In this document: positions 48,740-60,508 of the stretch, piece after piece
Position numbering within the stretch: position 1 is the first letter of the stretch
Layout of the letters: each line of letters starts with the position of its first letter
Source: Phlebopus portentosus
Lineage: Eukaryota; Basidiomycota; Agaricomycetes; Boletales; Boletinellaceae
Direction: 5' to 3'
Length of the DNA stretch: 64,000 nt
NCBI GenBank assembly: GCA_037892935.1
Contig: JAYXKI010000005.1
Span: forward strand, 930,001-994,000
The notes under the pieces: generated by a model
Told to the model about the DNA's origin: nothing
What the model saw: the letters and a program-made list of their open reading frames with translations, nothing else
The model's database searches: none
Translations under genes and position numbers: made by a program

Positions 48740-50612
48740 GCCCATCCCCGTAATAAGTGAGCGCGTAACTATTGATGTTGGCTTCTTGTGTATTCATTCC
48801 CTTTTCATATAGTTGACACAGATCCCGGCGTAGATGATATCGTCTCACTGTAAGCTCTAGAAGATGCTATCTGTACCTTCTGCGAATGTGGCTGATTGAT
48901 ATCGTTTTCTTTCTAAAAGACTGTATGCGTTGACGTGCCCGGAGCTGGAAATCCTGGCTATTGTTGTATCATTTGGTGAGTCGATTAGTGACAAGGTTTA
49001 TCTTATGATTATTGATAGATTCTGATTGATATTTTCTGTTTTTACTAGGCAACACCGACGTAGATTCGTCCTAGTATGCTACTTGTCTAGTACCTTCCGT
49101 GAAACTGAACTGAATCTGATTCGGACAAGCGATAACGTTCTGAAGCTGTACAATACCCTTGCGGTTCATTTTGACAGTTTTCCCGAGGATAAGAAAAGGT
49201 TCCCGAATCTCAATTCTAGGCCGTTTTAGCACGGGGAGCATCTGGTCCACTGGAGGGAGATCTACACAGCGCGCAATACTTTCACGGAAGGTACCGTAAT
49301 ATATACTCTATCATCAAATAGCGGAACATCTTCTCATACTAGGAGGACTGAACGACAAATAACAAACAAAACTAAATATAGAGACGGGTTAGGAGACATC
49401 TCCGAACGCTATCCGGATATCCGGGCGGGAAAAGGCGCAGAGTTCCTGCAGATTTCGGATACTCCAGGACATGAGCTCGTTATTCAGCTGATCGCTTCTC
49501 GGCCTGCGCGGTCGGTGACTTATATCGCCCTTGGACCGCTGACGAATCTGGCGCTCGTGGCTCGCCAGAGGCCGGACATCTGCCATGGGCAGCTGGGACG
49601 CATTGTCGTGATGGGAGGTGCCCTTGATGTGCCTGGAAACACGAGTCCCGTCGCGGAATGTGAGTAGGCGAAGAAACATTAAAAACTTTTCTTCGTCTGA
49701 TTCTTCGTTCGTTTTGTCTCTGTCGTGCTGGTTGCTAACAGAAATTTTTTATACGTTTCATAGTTAACTTCTTTGCAGACCCGTACGCTGTGAAAGAGCT
49801 CCTCATTGATGGAAGATTACCGCTAGAGCGATTCCTCCTGCTCCCGCTGGACATCACGACCCCGCATGAATTGCGCTTCCCGTTTTACACGCAAACTGTC
49901 GACTCCGCGTTCGGGATGGGAAAAAGTCGCGAGCGGAGGAGAAATCTCCTCTTGTACACTTTACGAGCGCGTTCTTGGAACGTACGCGCGAAGTCATGCG
50001 AGAGTTTGGGAAAGATGCTATGGAGTGCGTTGTTATGTCTGATAACGTCCCCACCCCACCTGTACCCCACAAGTGATAACCTGGGGCGGGCTTGACTCTA
50101 ATTTGATGTTTTGGTGTCTTTATTTTTGGTTTAGACTCCATGACGTCGTTGCTGTATGGTGCGCCGTGCAGAATCCGCCCCAAGAAGTGGAAGACCCGCA
50201 TGGCGTTCCCGTCCTCCAACAAGGCTGGAAAGCACACCGCAGGTTATTCGAAGTAGAAAGGTCAGCTTCGACTCTACCATCTATCCATTAAAACCCAACA
50301 TTAAACACTACAAAAAAACAATGATAATATAGAACCGGAGAACTCACGCGCGGCATGCTCGTCGTCGACCGCCGAGACGAGGTAACCGAGGATTTCTTCG
50401 ACGACGTCGAAGAGCGGAGGTTCAAAACAGGCGACAACAGATCGAAGGTCGTAGCACAGCTGGACCAGCAACTCCACGACTTACCCGCGCCGGTGCAAGT
50501 CGAGCTCGACGCGCCTCCGCATGTTCATCCCAAGGGCGTTGCCTGTATCGTCGAAACACCTGGTTCGGACGCACTCGTCTCTTCTTTGCTTTCGCAAATA
50601 TGGGGGTTATAG
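48740..50612 (+). CDS. Inosine/uridine-type nucleoside hydrolase with two apparent frame breaks
   Basis: This family splits ribonucleosides into base and ribose (Urh1-like salvage). Joined exons give MPIPVIIDTDPGVDDIVSL, whose DTDPGxDD cluster binds calcium and ribose. Then come GNTDVDSDNVLKLYNTL, RGASGPLEGDLHSAQYFHGR, SVTYIALGPLTNLALV, IVVMGGALDVPGNTSPVAEF with NFFADPYAV, and a C-terminal ELHDVVAVWCA bearing the expected Asp/His pair. Two places do not splice cleanly. At 49224-49227 the frame ends in TAG while the family pattern continues one base out of phase. Between about 49905 and 49941 the frame again shifts by one before KSPLVHFTSAFLE. Unusual introns could rescue both but would remove conserved residues. 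The gene is thus either intact with sequence errors or a young pseudogene. The start is the ATG at 48740, 276 bases after the tRNA. Confidence 0.82.
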
Positions 50613-50895
50613 AGTGGAACGGGATTGGATAAGAAATGTGTGTATTGCTCGAATAGACTATTAACAGTGATTCTGTGCTGATAAGCAGCGCAATCGTGTG
50701 AACTAAATTAGTGCATAGAATAAGAATGCTAGTAACGACGACAGAGCAAATGCGACTGGGAGTGTCAAGTAAGGAGAGCGAACAACATGTATGGGCGAGA
50801 CGAAGATGATGCCAAATTAAGGATAATAGAGAACCCGAACCGATTGAAACCCCGACTAAAAATGAGACCAGTGTCGAGAAATATGCAAAAGATAG
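50613..50895. other. Convergent 3' intergenic region
   Basis: About 280 bases between convergent genes; no gene seen. Confidence 0.4.
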
Positions 50896-52626
50896 TCAAT
50901 GCTCAATGCAGTTCTCTAGATAATCAACGACCATCTTCGTCTTCATGTCGTCCGTCGCCCCGTTGCACAGAATATTAACCATGCGCTCTGCCACCATGGT
51001 CTCGCACTCGTCTGCGCGTCCGAAGCCCGAGAGGCAGCCCTCGCGATACTCACGCTCTTCAATGCCAAGCATAGCCGGAATAACCTGCGGCTCGCCGTGT
51101 CCAGACCAGCGAAGCAGCACAGGAAGAGCGATAAGCACCGGAAGACCTTCGGTGAGCAGCTCCAGGTCGAAGTCCTCGCGAACTTCCGCGCTGGAATCCA
51201 CCGCTCCAAGAAGCGCGGTCAGGGCACCCAACGCCTCAAAGGCCTCATCAACGGCTTCGCGCGCCACTCGGCTCGCGTCATCCATTGGGGATGGTTTCGG
51301 TAGCATATTCAGTAAATCATACATCACACGTGCGTCCGATGCTGTATTGGGAACAGATGGATGTACAGGCGACGGCGGGCGCGATCCCGGCAACTTCATC
51401 GTGAAGCGACTTGCTGGAGGAGTAGGCGGTGGCGTTGTCGACGAAGACAGACGCAGCTTAAATGCCGAAGATGACGTAGCCGAGACCGCCGACGCCGAGT
51501 TCGAACGCGACCGTGGAACTGTCGGACGGTGCGAAAGCGCTACAAGCGCCGTCCAAATTGCCGAAATAAGGAACGTCGCAAGTGTAGACTGCATCACCTT
51601 CGACGCAGTGTACCGCTTAACTGCCTTTGCGTAGATAGGCATCAGCGCCTGTAGTGAAGTGATTGACGGATGCTGATGTGCAGCGGCTTTACTACCGTTT
51701 ACCGGTCTAATCGATGGCGAAGAAAGTAATGCCGGACGAGCTGTCTCCAAGGCGCGAATCAAGGCGCGAATCAAGGGCAACAGGTCGCCCTTAAGGCCGC
51801 CAATGAGAGGATTGACCACTCTCCCGATAATTGATACGAGACTCTCTCTAATGCCATTCAATCCATCACCTCGATGATCATGACTGACATCAAGGTGCAG
51901 ACCATCAAGACACTCCAACAATTCCGTAGCAAAATCCGCGACTGCCAGCGCATGTGCTTGTGTCGGGTTTGGGTTGGGCGCCGAAACAGTTGGGGCGGAC
52001 GGATTTAGGAACGCAGGCGAGGACAAGAGCGGGAGTAAAATAGACGACAGATTCGTAATAAGAACCGATAGAGGCCGGTGCAGCTGTCTGAGAATCGCAC
52101 GCTGGAGATGGATGTTTCCTTGACTCGCGTGGAGTTCCCTGTATCAAATCGATAGAAAAAAAGAACAACGTTATTAATAAGTGAAAGACGTAAAAACTCG
52201 ACCGGAAACTTTTCAAAGGCGAGAGACGTTCACTTACGAAGCAATAAGATCTCCTAAGGTACGTCCCCTGTCAGGAGGAATAGGCCGCTTTCCATTCAGG
52301 ACATCGGGAGCCGCCGTCCCCGGAACTCCCGGAGGCTGGGCTAGAGCCTTTGTGACCGCCTCGCTTAGCTTGAGGCTGAGGGACTCCAGATAAGAGTTGT
52401 CTTGAATGAGCGGGGTGGGAGTCATCGAGCGTGCCGGCCCGGGCGACGCCTTCCTGTTGAGCGAACTCAGGCCGAGCGCCATTGAGAGTGGACGTACAGA
52501 GCGTTGCTCGACTCCGTTCTCTGAGTCGCTACCACCACCACGACCCAAAGTAGTCGCTGGAGTTGGAAGTGGGGAAGACGGCCTGCTAGAAGGCCGCAGG
52601 AAAGCAGGGGTCTTGAGTGCATACAT
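50896..52626 (-). CDS. Unidentified helical protein with disordered N-terminus
   Basis: There are two coding exons. The first (MYALKTPAFLRPSSRPSSPL onward) is Ser/Pro/Arg-rich and ends ...TLGDLIAS. The second continues ELHASQGNIHLQRAILRQLH and runs to the stop at 50896 in one long frame. The second exon is mostly predicted alpha-helix: LAVADFATELLECLDGLHLD, GLNGIRESLVSIIGRVVNPL, GDLLPLIRALIRALETARPA and LPVLIALPVLLRWSG, with a Ser-rich loop (SNSASAVSATSSSAFK) between. It looks like a helical-repeat scaffold. No known domain is recognised. The ATG at 52624-52626 is the first in-frame Met. Confidence 0.72.
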
Positions 52627-53600
52627 CACTGAAAGACGACGAGTATGTGGCAGAAAGGAGGAATCGACGGTATGAAAGACGATGTTTCTTTTTATCTATG
52701 CGCTTTTTCTAGTTTTTCTTCTTTTTTTAAACACTTATGGCGTCAGGAGAGGTGGCAGGGTATCTGTAGCAGACAACCTGGAGTTCTGGAGCGCGATTAT
52801 CCCATGGAGCAGAGGCAGAAGAGTGCGTTGATTACTAGTATGAACGGCAGGTGCTATGGCGGTCTGTCTGTGTCGACCCGGAAGAATGCAAGCGGACCGA
52901 AATGAATTCTGTTGACCTGTAGACGAATGCTAAAAAGGCGGCGACGAGAGGGTGAGTATGATACTTCAAGTCGAGTAGAACGAGAGGAAATATACCTTGG
53001 ATGCAGGAAGGACATAAGATGGGGGAGCAGACTGAGTGCGCAGTAGGGAAGGAAGTTTTGCTTGCATCCCGGCCGGCTTTAGCGCTTTCTCTGGATCACG
53101 TGCAGATAAAAGCGCCAACTGAAACTCGGCTTTTCTTATTTGCTCACGATAAATATTATTGCTTGCTTCTCTTTCTCATCTCCTTTGCTGTAGTATCGCC
53201 ACCACATATCCATATCGATGTGGATCCATCCCGGAATATTATTGACTCATTGTAGCTGTGATATAGCCCAGACCTGCTTTTAATTCTTTTGTAAACCAGG
53301 ATGATGGTCGGTTACAGTCGGCCGTCAATATTGATATTACTCAGACTCAGAATTTGGGACGGGCGGGACTGAGCTGGAACGCATAGATCCGAGTCAGAGC
53401 CTCATGCTTCACTCCCTTTCAGTCTGCACCGAACAGGCGCCGCCTACCTACTGTATTGCTGCCTTCATTCGGACTTGAGACTTATCGATAGAATCGCTAG
53501 TAGTCGGTGGTACAATTTCGCCGAAAGACGAGTATGATAACGGCCGAGGGAGTAAAGTAATCCAATTCGGTTTGACTCTGACTCCTAACGAGTTAGTTGT
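52627..53600. other. Intergenic region, about 970 bases
   Basis: This lies between two minus-strand genes. Short frames at 52645-52905 and 53001-53255 show no known motif. It contains the promoter and leader of the helical-protein gene and the 3' end of the Ap4A phosphorylase gene. Confidence 0.4.
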
Positions 53601-55369
53601 CTATGTCTCTGGATCCACGTCATGTGCACCAACAATCTGCTGTTCATGCACATTCTCAAGGGCAACATCCCTCAATATCTCCACCGCACTTTCTCTCTTC
53701 ACCGCTTCCAGCTCGCGCTCGCTCTTCACAAGCAACAGCCCAGCGAATCCCAGCGCGTTCACACTCAGTGGATCGCCAGTCTCACGCAAAATGTGCTCTT
53801 CCCGCTTGCGTGGCACGAGGTACATGTGCTGCCGCGTGAGGATCACGTTGTACGAAGGCTGCCCCGCGGGGTGCGTCGGATCGTGCCGGACGGTGGATAT
53901 CGCGAGGTCGAGGAGGGTCATGAATGCCTCGCCTAAAATGTCCTCCATCTCCTGACGAGGGCTCGAACCGAGCGAAGAGGGGAGCCGTCGAACGTGCGTG
54001 GCGAAGGGAAGCGAGTTGAACGTGAATGCAATTGCTATTATCAACGTCAGCAGCGCCCCGATAGGTCAGGGAGATGAAGAGCGGGAATACCGATACTGAC
54101 AGTCGTGTCCAAGGTTCACTGTCCTCGCTAGCCTCTCGATCGGCGGTCCGTCATCTTCCACAGGGAGGAACTGGATATGCTTATGCGCCTGACTCGCACC
54201 TTCATTTGCATCATCGTTCGTCAGTAATCTTGAATTAAGCAACGCAAGTGCGAAGCTGAGAAGAGCCCCTGAGGGACTTACCACTGACGTCTCCGCCTAG
54301 AATGAAACACAGATTACAAAGCATGAGCTTCTCACAGCAAATATGAAACATTTCATTTTCATATAAGATATAGACTTACAGTTATAGAATGCGAAGAAGT
54401 CCTTGCCTCCCCTTCGCGCGGCATCTAGAAGTAGGTACGTCTGAACCAGCTCCGCAGGGAATAGTGGACCGGTCTGGGACTTGTACCCTCATTCAACGTG
54501 ATATCAGCCTTCAACGTCTGACGTATACGAGACGAATATAGAACTGTAGTAAGTAGCCGTCGTGGCAGATAGGTACCTTTTGTAACCATGAGGAAATGAT
54601 TCGGCACGACAGAGTATTTGTTCAGCTACAATTGAGCATTTCTTTTATAAAAAAATTCCGGGCGACGATGAAAGAGGAAGATGAGTGATGTATGCTCACC
54701 AGGATAACGAACTCCTCCCCTTCCTCCTCGTCACGAAGCTCTCCGACGAGTAGGTTAGGGATATACGGAGGTGCGAAAGGGTCAGGTTTCTTCGGGTGCA
54801 TGTCAACCCTATACGCACCATGCTCGTTAGCAGCGGATTGCTCGTCATCGAAATGCGGCGTGGGTAGTCTAGGTTTTTGTTGCAATGCTGGACATAATCG
54901 AATTTGAAACTATGCATATATACCGCCCATCGAGGAAGATTATTTCATTTGGCGCAAAGTGATGAGACTCGAGATATCCCGAAGTTGACATTAGACATAC
55001 CTGGATCCCGGCCTCTTCATGAAGATACACCTCCGATGGGAAGAACAGCAAATCACCCGATTCCCTCGCTTGGGCGAACCGTTCGCTGACCTGGGAGATG
55101 ATAACTGAATGTGGTTGATTTTGATGCTGTTGGGTGAGGGTCATCTTGATATCGTTATTGTCTCTAGTAGACAGCGACGTGCTCGCGTGTCTTCTACTTG
55201 TGATGCTGATGTTGATGCCTGCTGCTACTGCTTTGATATTGATTTTGGACTCTAGATCTGTTTGTGAAGATGGTAGATTGCCGATTGAACGCGCTTGAAG
55301 ATGGAGAGGAGAGGGCAGACGACGGGCAGCGGTGGATGGGACGCGTTTGAGTGACAGAGGTAAGGGCAT
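53601..55369 (-). CDS. Ap4A phosphorylase (ATP adenylyltransferase, Apa1/Apa2-like)
   Basis: This enzyme cleaves diadenosine tetraphosphate with phosphate to ATP and ADP, controlling a stress nucleotide. The joined exons give VIISQVSERFAQARESGDLL, FPSEVYLHEEAGIQFQIRLC, PDPFAPPYIPNLLVGEL, EFVILLNKYSVVPNHFLMVT, LLSFALALLNSRLL and GASQAHKHIQFLP, followed by a C-terminal SYNVILTRQHMYLVPRK. HKHIQ is the HxHxQ catalytic site of the GalT/HIT superfamily branch. The Arg/Ser-rich N-terminus (MPLPLSLKRVPSTAARRLPS and onwards, with few acidic residues for ~60 residues) looks like a mitochondrial presequence, which would be unusual for this enzyme. The internal Met in IKMTLTQQHQNQ could start a cytosolic form. 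I used the ATG at 55367-55369. Confidence 0.9.
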
Positions 55370-55808
55370 CCGCGCCAAGTCGTCCGAGTCTCGAAGTTGA
55401 TCAAAAGCAAGTTCTTAACTCCGACCTTCCGTCCCGTCCAGGGTCAAACAGGATCCTCTCATTATTCAGTGACGCAAGATTCAAGTTGCTTCAAGGACTA
55501 TTTCGCCCTCTAAATCTGCAATTTCATGCTCTCGAAATATAGCGATACAAAATGTCCATCGACCGAATCCCGTTTATCACCAAGAAATTTCATAATAACA
55601 AGAAATATGTATGGAAACAAGAAAAACGAAGTATTTGTGTAGGTAGGGAGGGAGGGAGATAGGTAGGGAGGCCGACGACCGACGACAATGACGATCACGT
55701 TACAATGACAAAACAATGCCCTACGAGATTCCTGGTCAACAGCAATCAAAACGCACGACAGCCGACAACAGCATGAGGAAGTTGCGTGTGCATATGTGCA
55801 AGTGCACG
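55370..55808. other. Tandem intergenic region
   Basis: About 440 bases with a GGGAGGGAGG purine run at 55643-55671. No gene seen; it probably carries the phosphorylase promoter and the 3' UTR of the small membrane-protein gene. Confidence 0.4.
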
Positions 55809-56459
55809 TCAAGCTCTTCCCGCCCTGCCTCTATTCTCTTTCGCTTCTGGCATCTCCTCGCCCAGCGCTATAGCCCTTCCGTAGGCAAGCGCCGCTACGA
55901 ATGCATACAGAGAGGCGTTCGTACCCTAAGCGTAGTGTTACCATCAGCAACATTGACACGCCACTCAACCACAATTGTTATTTGATTCTCACCTGGTAGA
56001 AGAATATTGTATCCAACGACAGGGCAATGAGCAGGATCGGGCGGAGTATGAGTGAACGGTAGATCGATAGTTTCTTAAGGATGGGTAGAGGCCATTCGAG
56101 AGCGACCACCGTAGCGCCCAAAAGCATCGAGAATACTTGAAGAAGCGGGATCTTTACGACGACGGATATGAAGAGTGCCGCGCTCTTAGGAGCTCTGTGA
56201 CCGAGTCGAGTGCATCAATAAATAAGAAGAATGACTGCACGACCTGAAAGACGTACTGCATTCCTCCTGGATCGCGAAGAGTTCCACCGACAAAGTCCCA
56301 GAAGAACTTGCGGTAGAATATACCGAAATATCCTGACCAGACGGCATCTGCAACTCCAAAGTCAATTATACTTCAAATTGAGAGACGTCCATGCGACGTA
56401 CATATACCAGCGGTCAGAGCAATAAGCCTCGCCCATTCATGCCAAATGAGGTTTCCCAT
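55809..56459 (-). CDS. Small multi-pass membrane protein (conserved fungal family, DUF7727-like)
   Basis: Four minus-strand exons give a protein of ~150 residues starting MGNLIWHEWARLIALTA. It then reads DAVWSGYFGIFYRKFFWDF, VGGTLRDPGGMQ, SAALFISVVVKIPLLQVFSM, LLGATVVALEWPLP, SFILRPILLIALSLDTIFFY, and QGTNASLYAFVAALAYGRAI. The end is EAKENRGRAGRA. Four hydrophobic segments are evident. The MGNLIWHEWARL start, the YRKFFWDFVGGTLRDPGG block and the QGTNASLYA...AEAKENRGR end match, from memory, an uncharacterised fungal family I know as DUF7727. No function is known to me. The intron pattern is regular and the frame intact. Confidence 0.75.
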
Positions 56460-57118
56460 CTTGTTTATAAGCTAAAGTGCGTGCTAGTGACGAGGATTGA
56501 GGGCGTGTGATATGATGCGAGGACAGAGCAAGCGCTGCTTCACTCTAAAGATGTTGTTGAATGAAAGTGAAAGGATGAACAGCTACAAAGAAAGGAAAGA
56601 AAGACGAGCACAGCTCTAGAGGACGAGACGAAAGAGAAAAGGCCCTGGTCGAGGTGGTGGTGGTGAGAATGAAAGGAAGGATACACTGAAGAGGGTGAGA
56701 GCGTGGGACCACCGGCCTTAATTGGGACGTGTGTGTGGATACAGTCTCCTGGATACTGGCTGCTTCGGCGAATCACCGACACGACACTACATACATCACT
56801 TCAAAAATCAATTCAATTGTCAATTATTGTTGATGTTCTTCCAGGTCGCGGCGCTTTCGGTGAGAAGTCATCAACGATCTGGGTGTGAATTTGCAGTGAC
56901 GACGACGCGGATCGTGCCTGCTTCTTCGGTTTCTTTAGTAAACCATCTTACTTTCTTCATTGCATAACTGTATATTATCCAAGTGAAGTATGAGTTGACT
57001 GAAGTGTTGATTTGAAGTTGTTTGCGCGTATTTGAAACCTCAGGGGCACCGCCGGGAGTCAGGACGTCGCGACGCGTCGACTTGACTTGACTTGCACAGC
57101 CTTCCACCTCCTTCACTC
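56460..57118. other. Divergent promoter region
   Basis: About 660 bases between divergent starts. A CGACGCGTCGAC palindrome containing ACGCGT lies at 57070-57081, 37 bases before the plus-strand ATG. GGTGGTGGTGGTG sits at 56650-56665. No gene seen. Confidence 0.45.
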
Positions 57119-60100
57119 ATGGCTCAAGTAAAGAAACCACCCAATAAGAACAACGCGCCTCAATCACAATCAGTAATCAAGAAAGGCGCCCAAGGCGTAT
57201 CAGGTCGCGGCAAGAATGCTGGCGAAAAGGCTGTCATACTCGCGTCTACTAAACGCGCTTTGCAGCTCAGAAATGGCAAGGGCGGATCGTTCGGGACGGG
57301 CGAAGTTGTGAGGATACCAGGACGTGAAAAGCTGGAGCTTATCGCTGGTATATTCCTCTCTATTGCAATATGGCGCGCTGTATGACCGTGTATTGGCCAC
57401 AGAGGATGAAATGGAGAAGGCGAGGGAAGAAAGGAGGAGGAACCTTTACGAAGGTGACCAGAAACTTCATCGTGAATACAAACATCATTTGATGCGCTCC
57501 AGACACCATGAAAAGGTCTCTCAAGGCCCCGTTCCAACTAGACACGGTTCTCAAGATAGCCCAGTCTCAGATGGACGGTAATAAACGCGCTTTCCAAGCC
57601 ACTGCGTCTTTTGCAAACTGAACGTCATGCAACAGCATACATCGACTTCATCAACGCCCTTCGTGATCCTGCGCTGTGCTATGATATTGTTCTGAGGGAG
57701 GTTGAAGCTCATTGTCCGCCGAGGAGCGGCCGACAGGACGCGGATTTGATGCGTGACCCCTCCTTCGTTGCGGAGCAATTTGGAATATGGTACGTGCTTT
57801 CTTCGCCTCAACGGATTGGATATACTCATATTAGTTCACTCGTTCAGTGTTCACAACGCGCATATGCTCGCTTCTGGGTGGGTCATTTTATACGAGAGTT
57901 TCCGAAAACTGTGCACTATGGGCCTCCGAGATAAGGAGATCCGTACACAATTGCAAGGCGACCCAGAGATCCGCGACTCGTACTTTTCAGCATACGGGCT
58001 ACTCCAAAAGCTCGTGTCTTCCCTACAGCACAGGCTACGTTCGATTGCCCAAAACACGCGTATGTCCGATCTTATAAGTGTCTCAGTCCGTTCTGATGTA
58101 TGCACCGTCGTTAGCACACTATGCTCTGTACTTCAAGGTCAGCAGTGAAACTCGGGACTGTCAAGAGTTCGAGAATTCAGAAATCAAGCGAATGTATAAG
58201 TCTTTCCTCGACTCGGCTATTATCGAGCTCTGTCTTCCTGGATCGAAGTTCTCCCCCCAGGCGCTTTACTTCTGTCTTCATACCACTCAGGAGGAAACGC
58301 CTAAGCTACTTAGACGTTGTCCACAGCTCATGTGGGACGCCGTTGGTGATTTAGCCGTACGTAGCTCTATTTACTGTTTTATCTGTTGTACGTCCTTATG
58401 CTTTATGCCAGGAAGCTGTGAGGCTCTTAGATGCCATGGAAACTCCTCTGATAAGTCGCATGGCGGACGAGGAAACTGAAGGAAACTTCTCTCTTTCCAA
58501 TGAGTGCGCCCGATGGAGTGAAGCACAGGAGAAGTCGGTCAGATCGGCCATGCAGTACTCCAACTTCGTCAACCTCATCCATCCGTTAGAAAACCTGAAG
58601 GTCAAGGAAAAGCTTGATGCGATCTGGGAGCAACTGACTTCCGTGAGTCGTTCCTGTCAGACTTGCATTTGCTACTTTACGCTGAAATTTTTTCCCTATC
58701 AGAACTATATACGAGAGACGGGCAATGATATCGATGCGCTCTGGCGGTTAGCCGACGCGCGGCGCCGCGTCCCATATTTCTCCACCCTAAATATCCAAGA
58801 AGAAGCTCTTCATGACGCGTCTCAGAGTAGCGGCAAGGAGCTCGTCCTAGCTCGAAGGGACGGGAAACCAAAGCGCGATACCGACGACGGCGATAGCGAT
58901 AGTGAGTTCTCATCTATGCCAAGTCTCAAAGCCATCTCGGATTCAGAGGAGGAATTCGAAGAATTCAGTTCGGACGATAGCGATGCCGATGACGACAGCG
59001 AAGACGATGAGTGCGATTCGGATGCAGAAGAAGAGTTGAAGCGCCAGCAGCGAGAGGCTATTGACAAGGCCCTCGAGGACCCCGATGTTTTGGACTTGAA
59101 TAATGATAAGTATGCGGAGGAGAGGAAGAAGAACCCTCTTTTGTCGCTGTTAGGGAATTTAAGAGGTCAGTTGTTGTCCTTCATACATAGACCGTGATCG
59201 CAGTTAACGTATCCGATTTAAGGACGCTTGTTCTCCTCGAGTGCTATTCTGAGGACGGATGAGGAGCCTATTGCGGCACCAAGGCCATGTAAGCATCCGG
59301 CTGCTCAGAAGCCAGCTGCAAAATCTCCCACTGCTCCCAACGTCGCTGTTGACAGTAAGTGATTTCTTTCTCCGTGTTCTCTGCAAACCTACGACCGATG
59401 CAAAATCCATTGTAGCTCCGAGGAAAGAAACACCACTGAAGACAATCGTCGAGCATGCCGACGACGAAAGCGACGTGTCAAAGTCCGCAGCGGAGAAGAA
59501 GAAAAAGAAACATAAAAAGAAGAAAAAGAGGAAGAAATCGACTGGTACTGACGAGAAGCCACTTGCCTCTGAACCGCCGACGTCGCCTACATCCGAGCCT
59601 CCCAGATCGCCATCACCAACCCCGCAACCGCAGCAGGCAGCGCCTCCTCAGACGCCTCAGACGGAGAAGAAGCCTGATAAGAAGAGTCCAAGTGTCAAGA
59701 CGCAGACGACAGCTAGGTCTAACCTCTCCGGATCTGCCAGCTTCGCTTCAACTACTACTCTTCCGCTTCCTCAAGAACAGAAAGCTTCGTCTGTGCGTTC
59801 GTATCTAAAGGAGATACCCGGAACGAAGACGAAAGTGAAGACGCGCCGCGAGCCTCCTACTGAAGCGAATGCCGAGACAACGCCGGTGAAGAAGGACCGT
59901 AAGGGTGGTTTGTTTGGCAGGTTCAAGGGCAGAGACAGCGATGAGTCCAAAGGAGACAAGAAGAAAAAGAAAAAAGAGAGCGATCTTAGCATCTTTGCGC
60001 GACTGCGGAAGAAGACTGCGGGTCATTTGAGAAAGCTCCTTGGTGTGTCTGCGGAGGATAAGAAGGGCTCGTTGAAGTGGGAGCAGTTCTTGCAAGTTGA

Positions 60101-60508
60101 GTGTTTGAAGCCGTTTGTCTGCGGAGAGAGTTGTTGACGAGGTGGAATAGGTTATGCGTGAGTTGGGCTTTGATTATGATCCTAGCACTGCGGGTTCTAG
60201 TGTTCGTTTCGATCCACCGAACCCGGACGTCAGGGTGAGTACCAAGCAATATGCTGTATCCCTCTCGGATTGACTCAAACGCCATTATATCAGTCGATTA
60301 CGTTCCATAAACGTGTGTAACATCGATGTCTTTAATATGTTATAGGCAGCTAATGATTCTCCGTACAGCCCATCCTGACCCAACCCTTCATCAGAACATA
60401 CTGAAGGAGTACCGCGCCAAGCTCGAGTCTCATTATGGTTGGTCTCCGGAAATATTCAAGAAAGTTATGGATGGCATCACGGCTGCGTCTAGCGACTCGG
60501 ATTACTGA
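57119..60508 (+). CDS. Large fungal protein with C-terminal HicA-like domain
   Basis: About 970 residues. A basic start (MAQVKKPPNKNNAPQSQSVI) leads to EKLELIAEDEMEKAREERRR, NLYEDTMKRSLKAPFQLDTV, LKIAQSQMDAYIDFINALRD and a helical region with EAHCPPRSG, YGLLQKLVSSLQHRL and LYFCLHTTQEETPKLLRRCP. A highly acidic Ser/Asp stretch follows (SDDSDADDDSEDDECDSDAE), then a Lys/Pro/Ser linker with long Lys runs. The C-terminal ~85 residues form a separate domain: KWEQFLQVMRELGFDYDPST, GSSVRFDPPNPDVRSITFHK, PHPDPTLHQNILKEYRAKLE and HYGW. Together GS-x-V-x-F, the SIxFH-PHP and the YGW end match the dsRBD-like HicA fold seen in some fungal proteins. Its catalytic His is within FHKPHP. All apparent frame jumps are explained by introns of 49-58 nt. 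Function is unknown. Confidence 0.75.

Noticed and set aside
57346..57660. Apparent frameshifts in the HicA-like gene
   Set aside because: Three short introns (49-58 nt, GT-AG, one with a CTGAC-like branch site) restore one continuous frame, so no break is needed.
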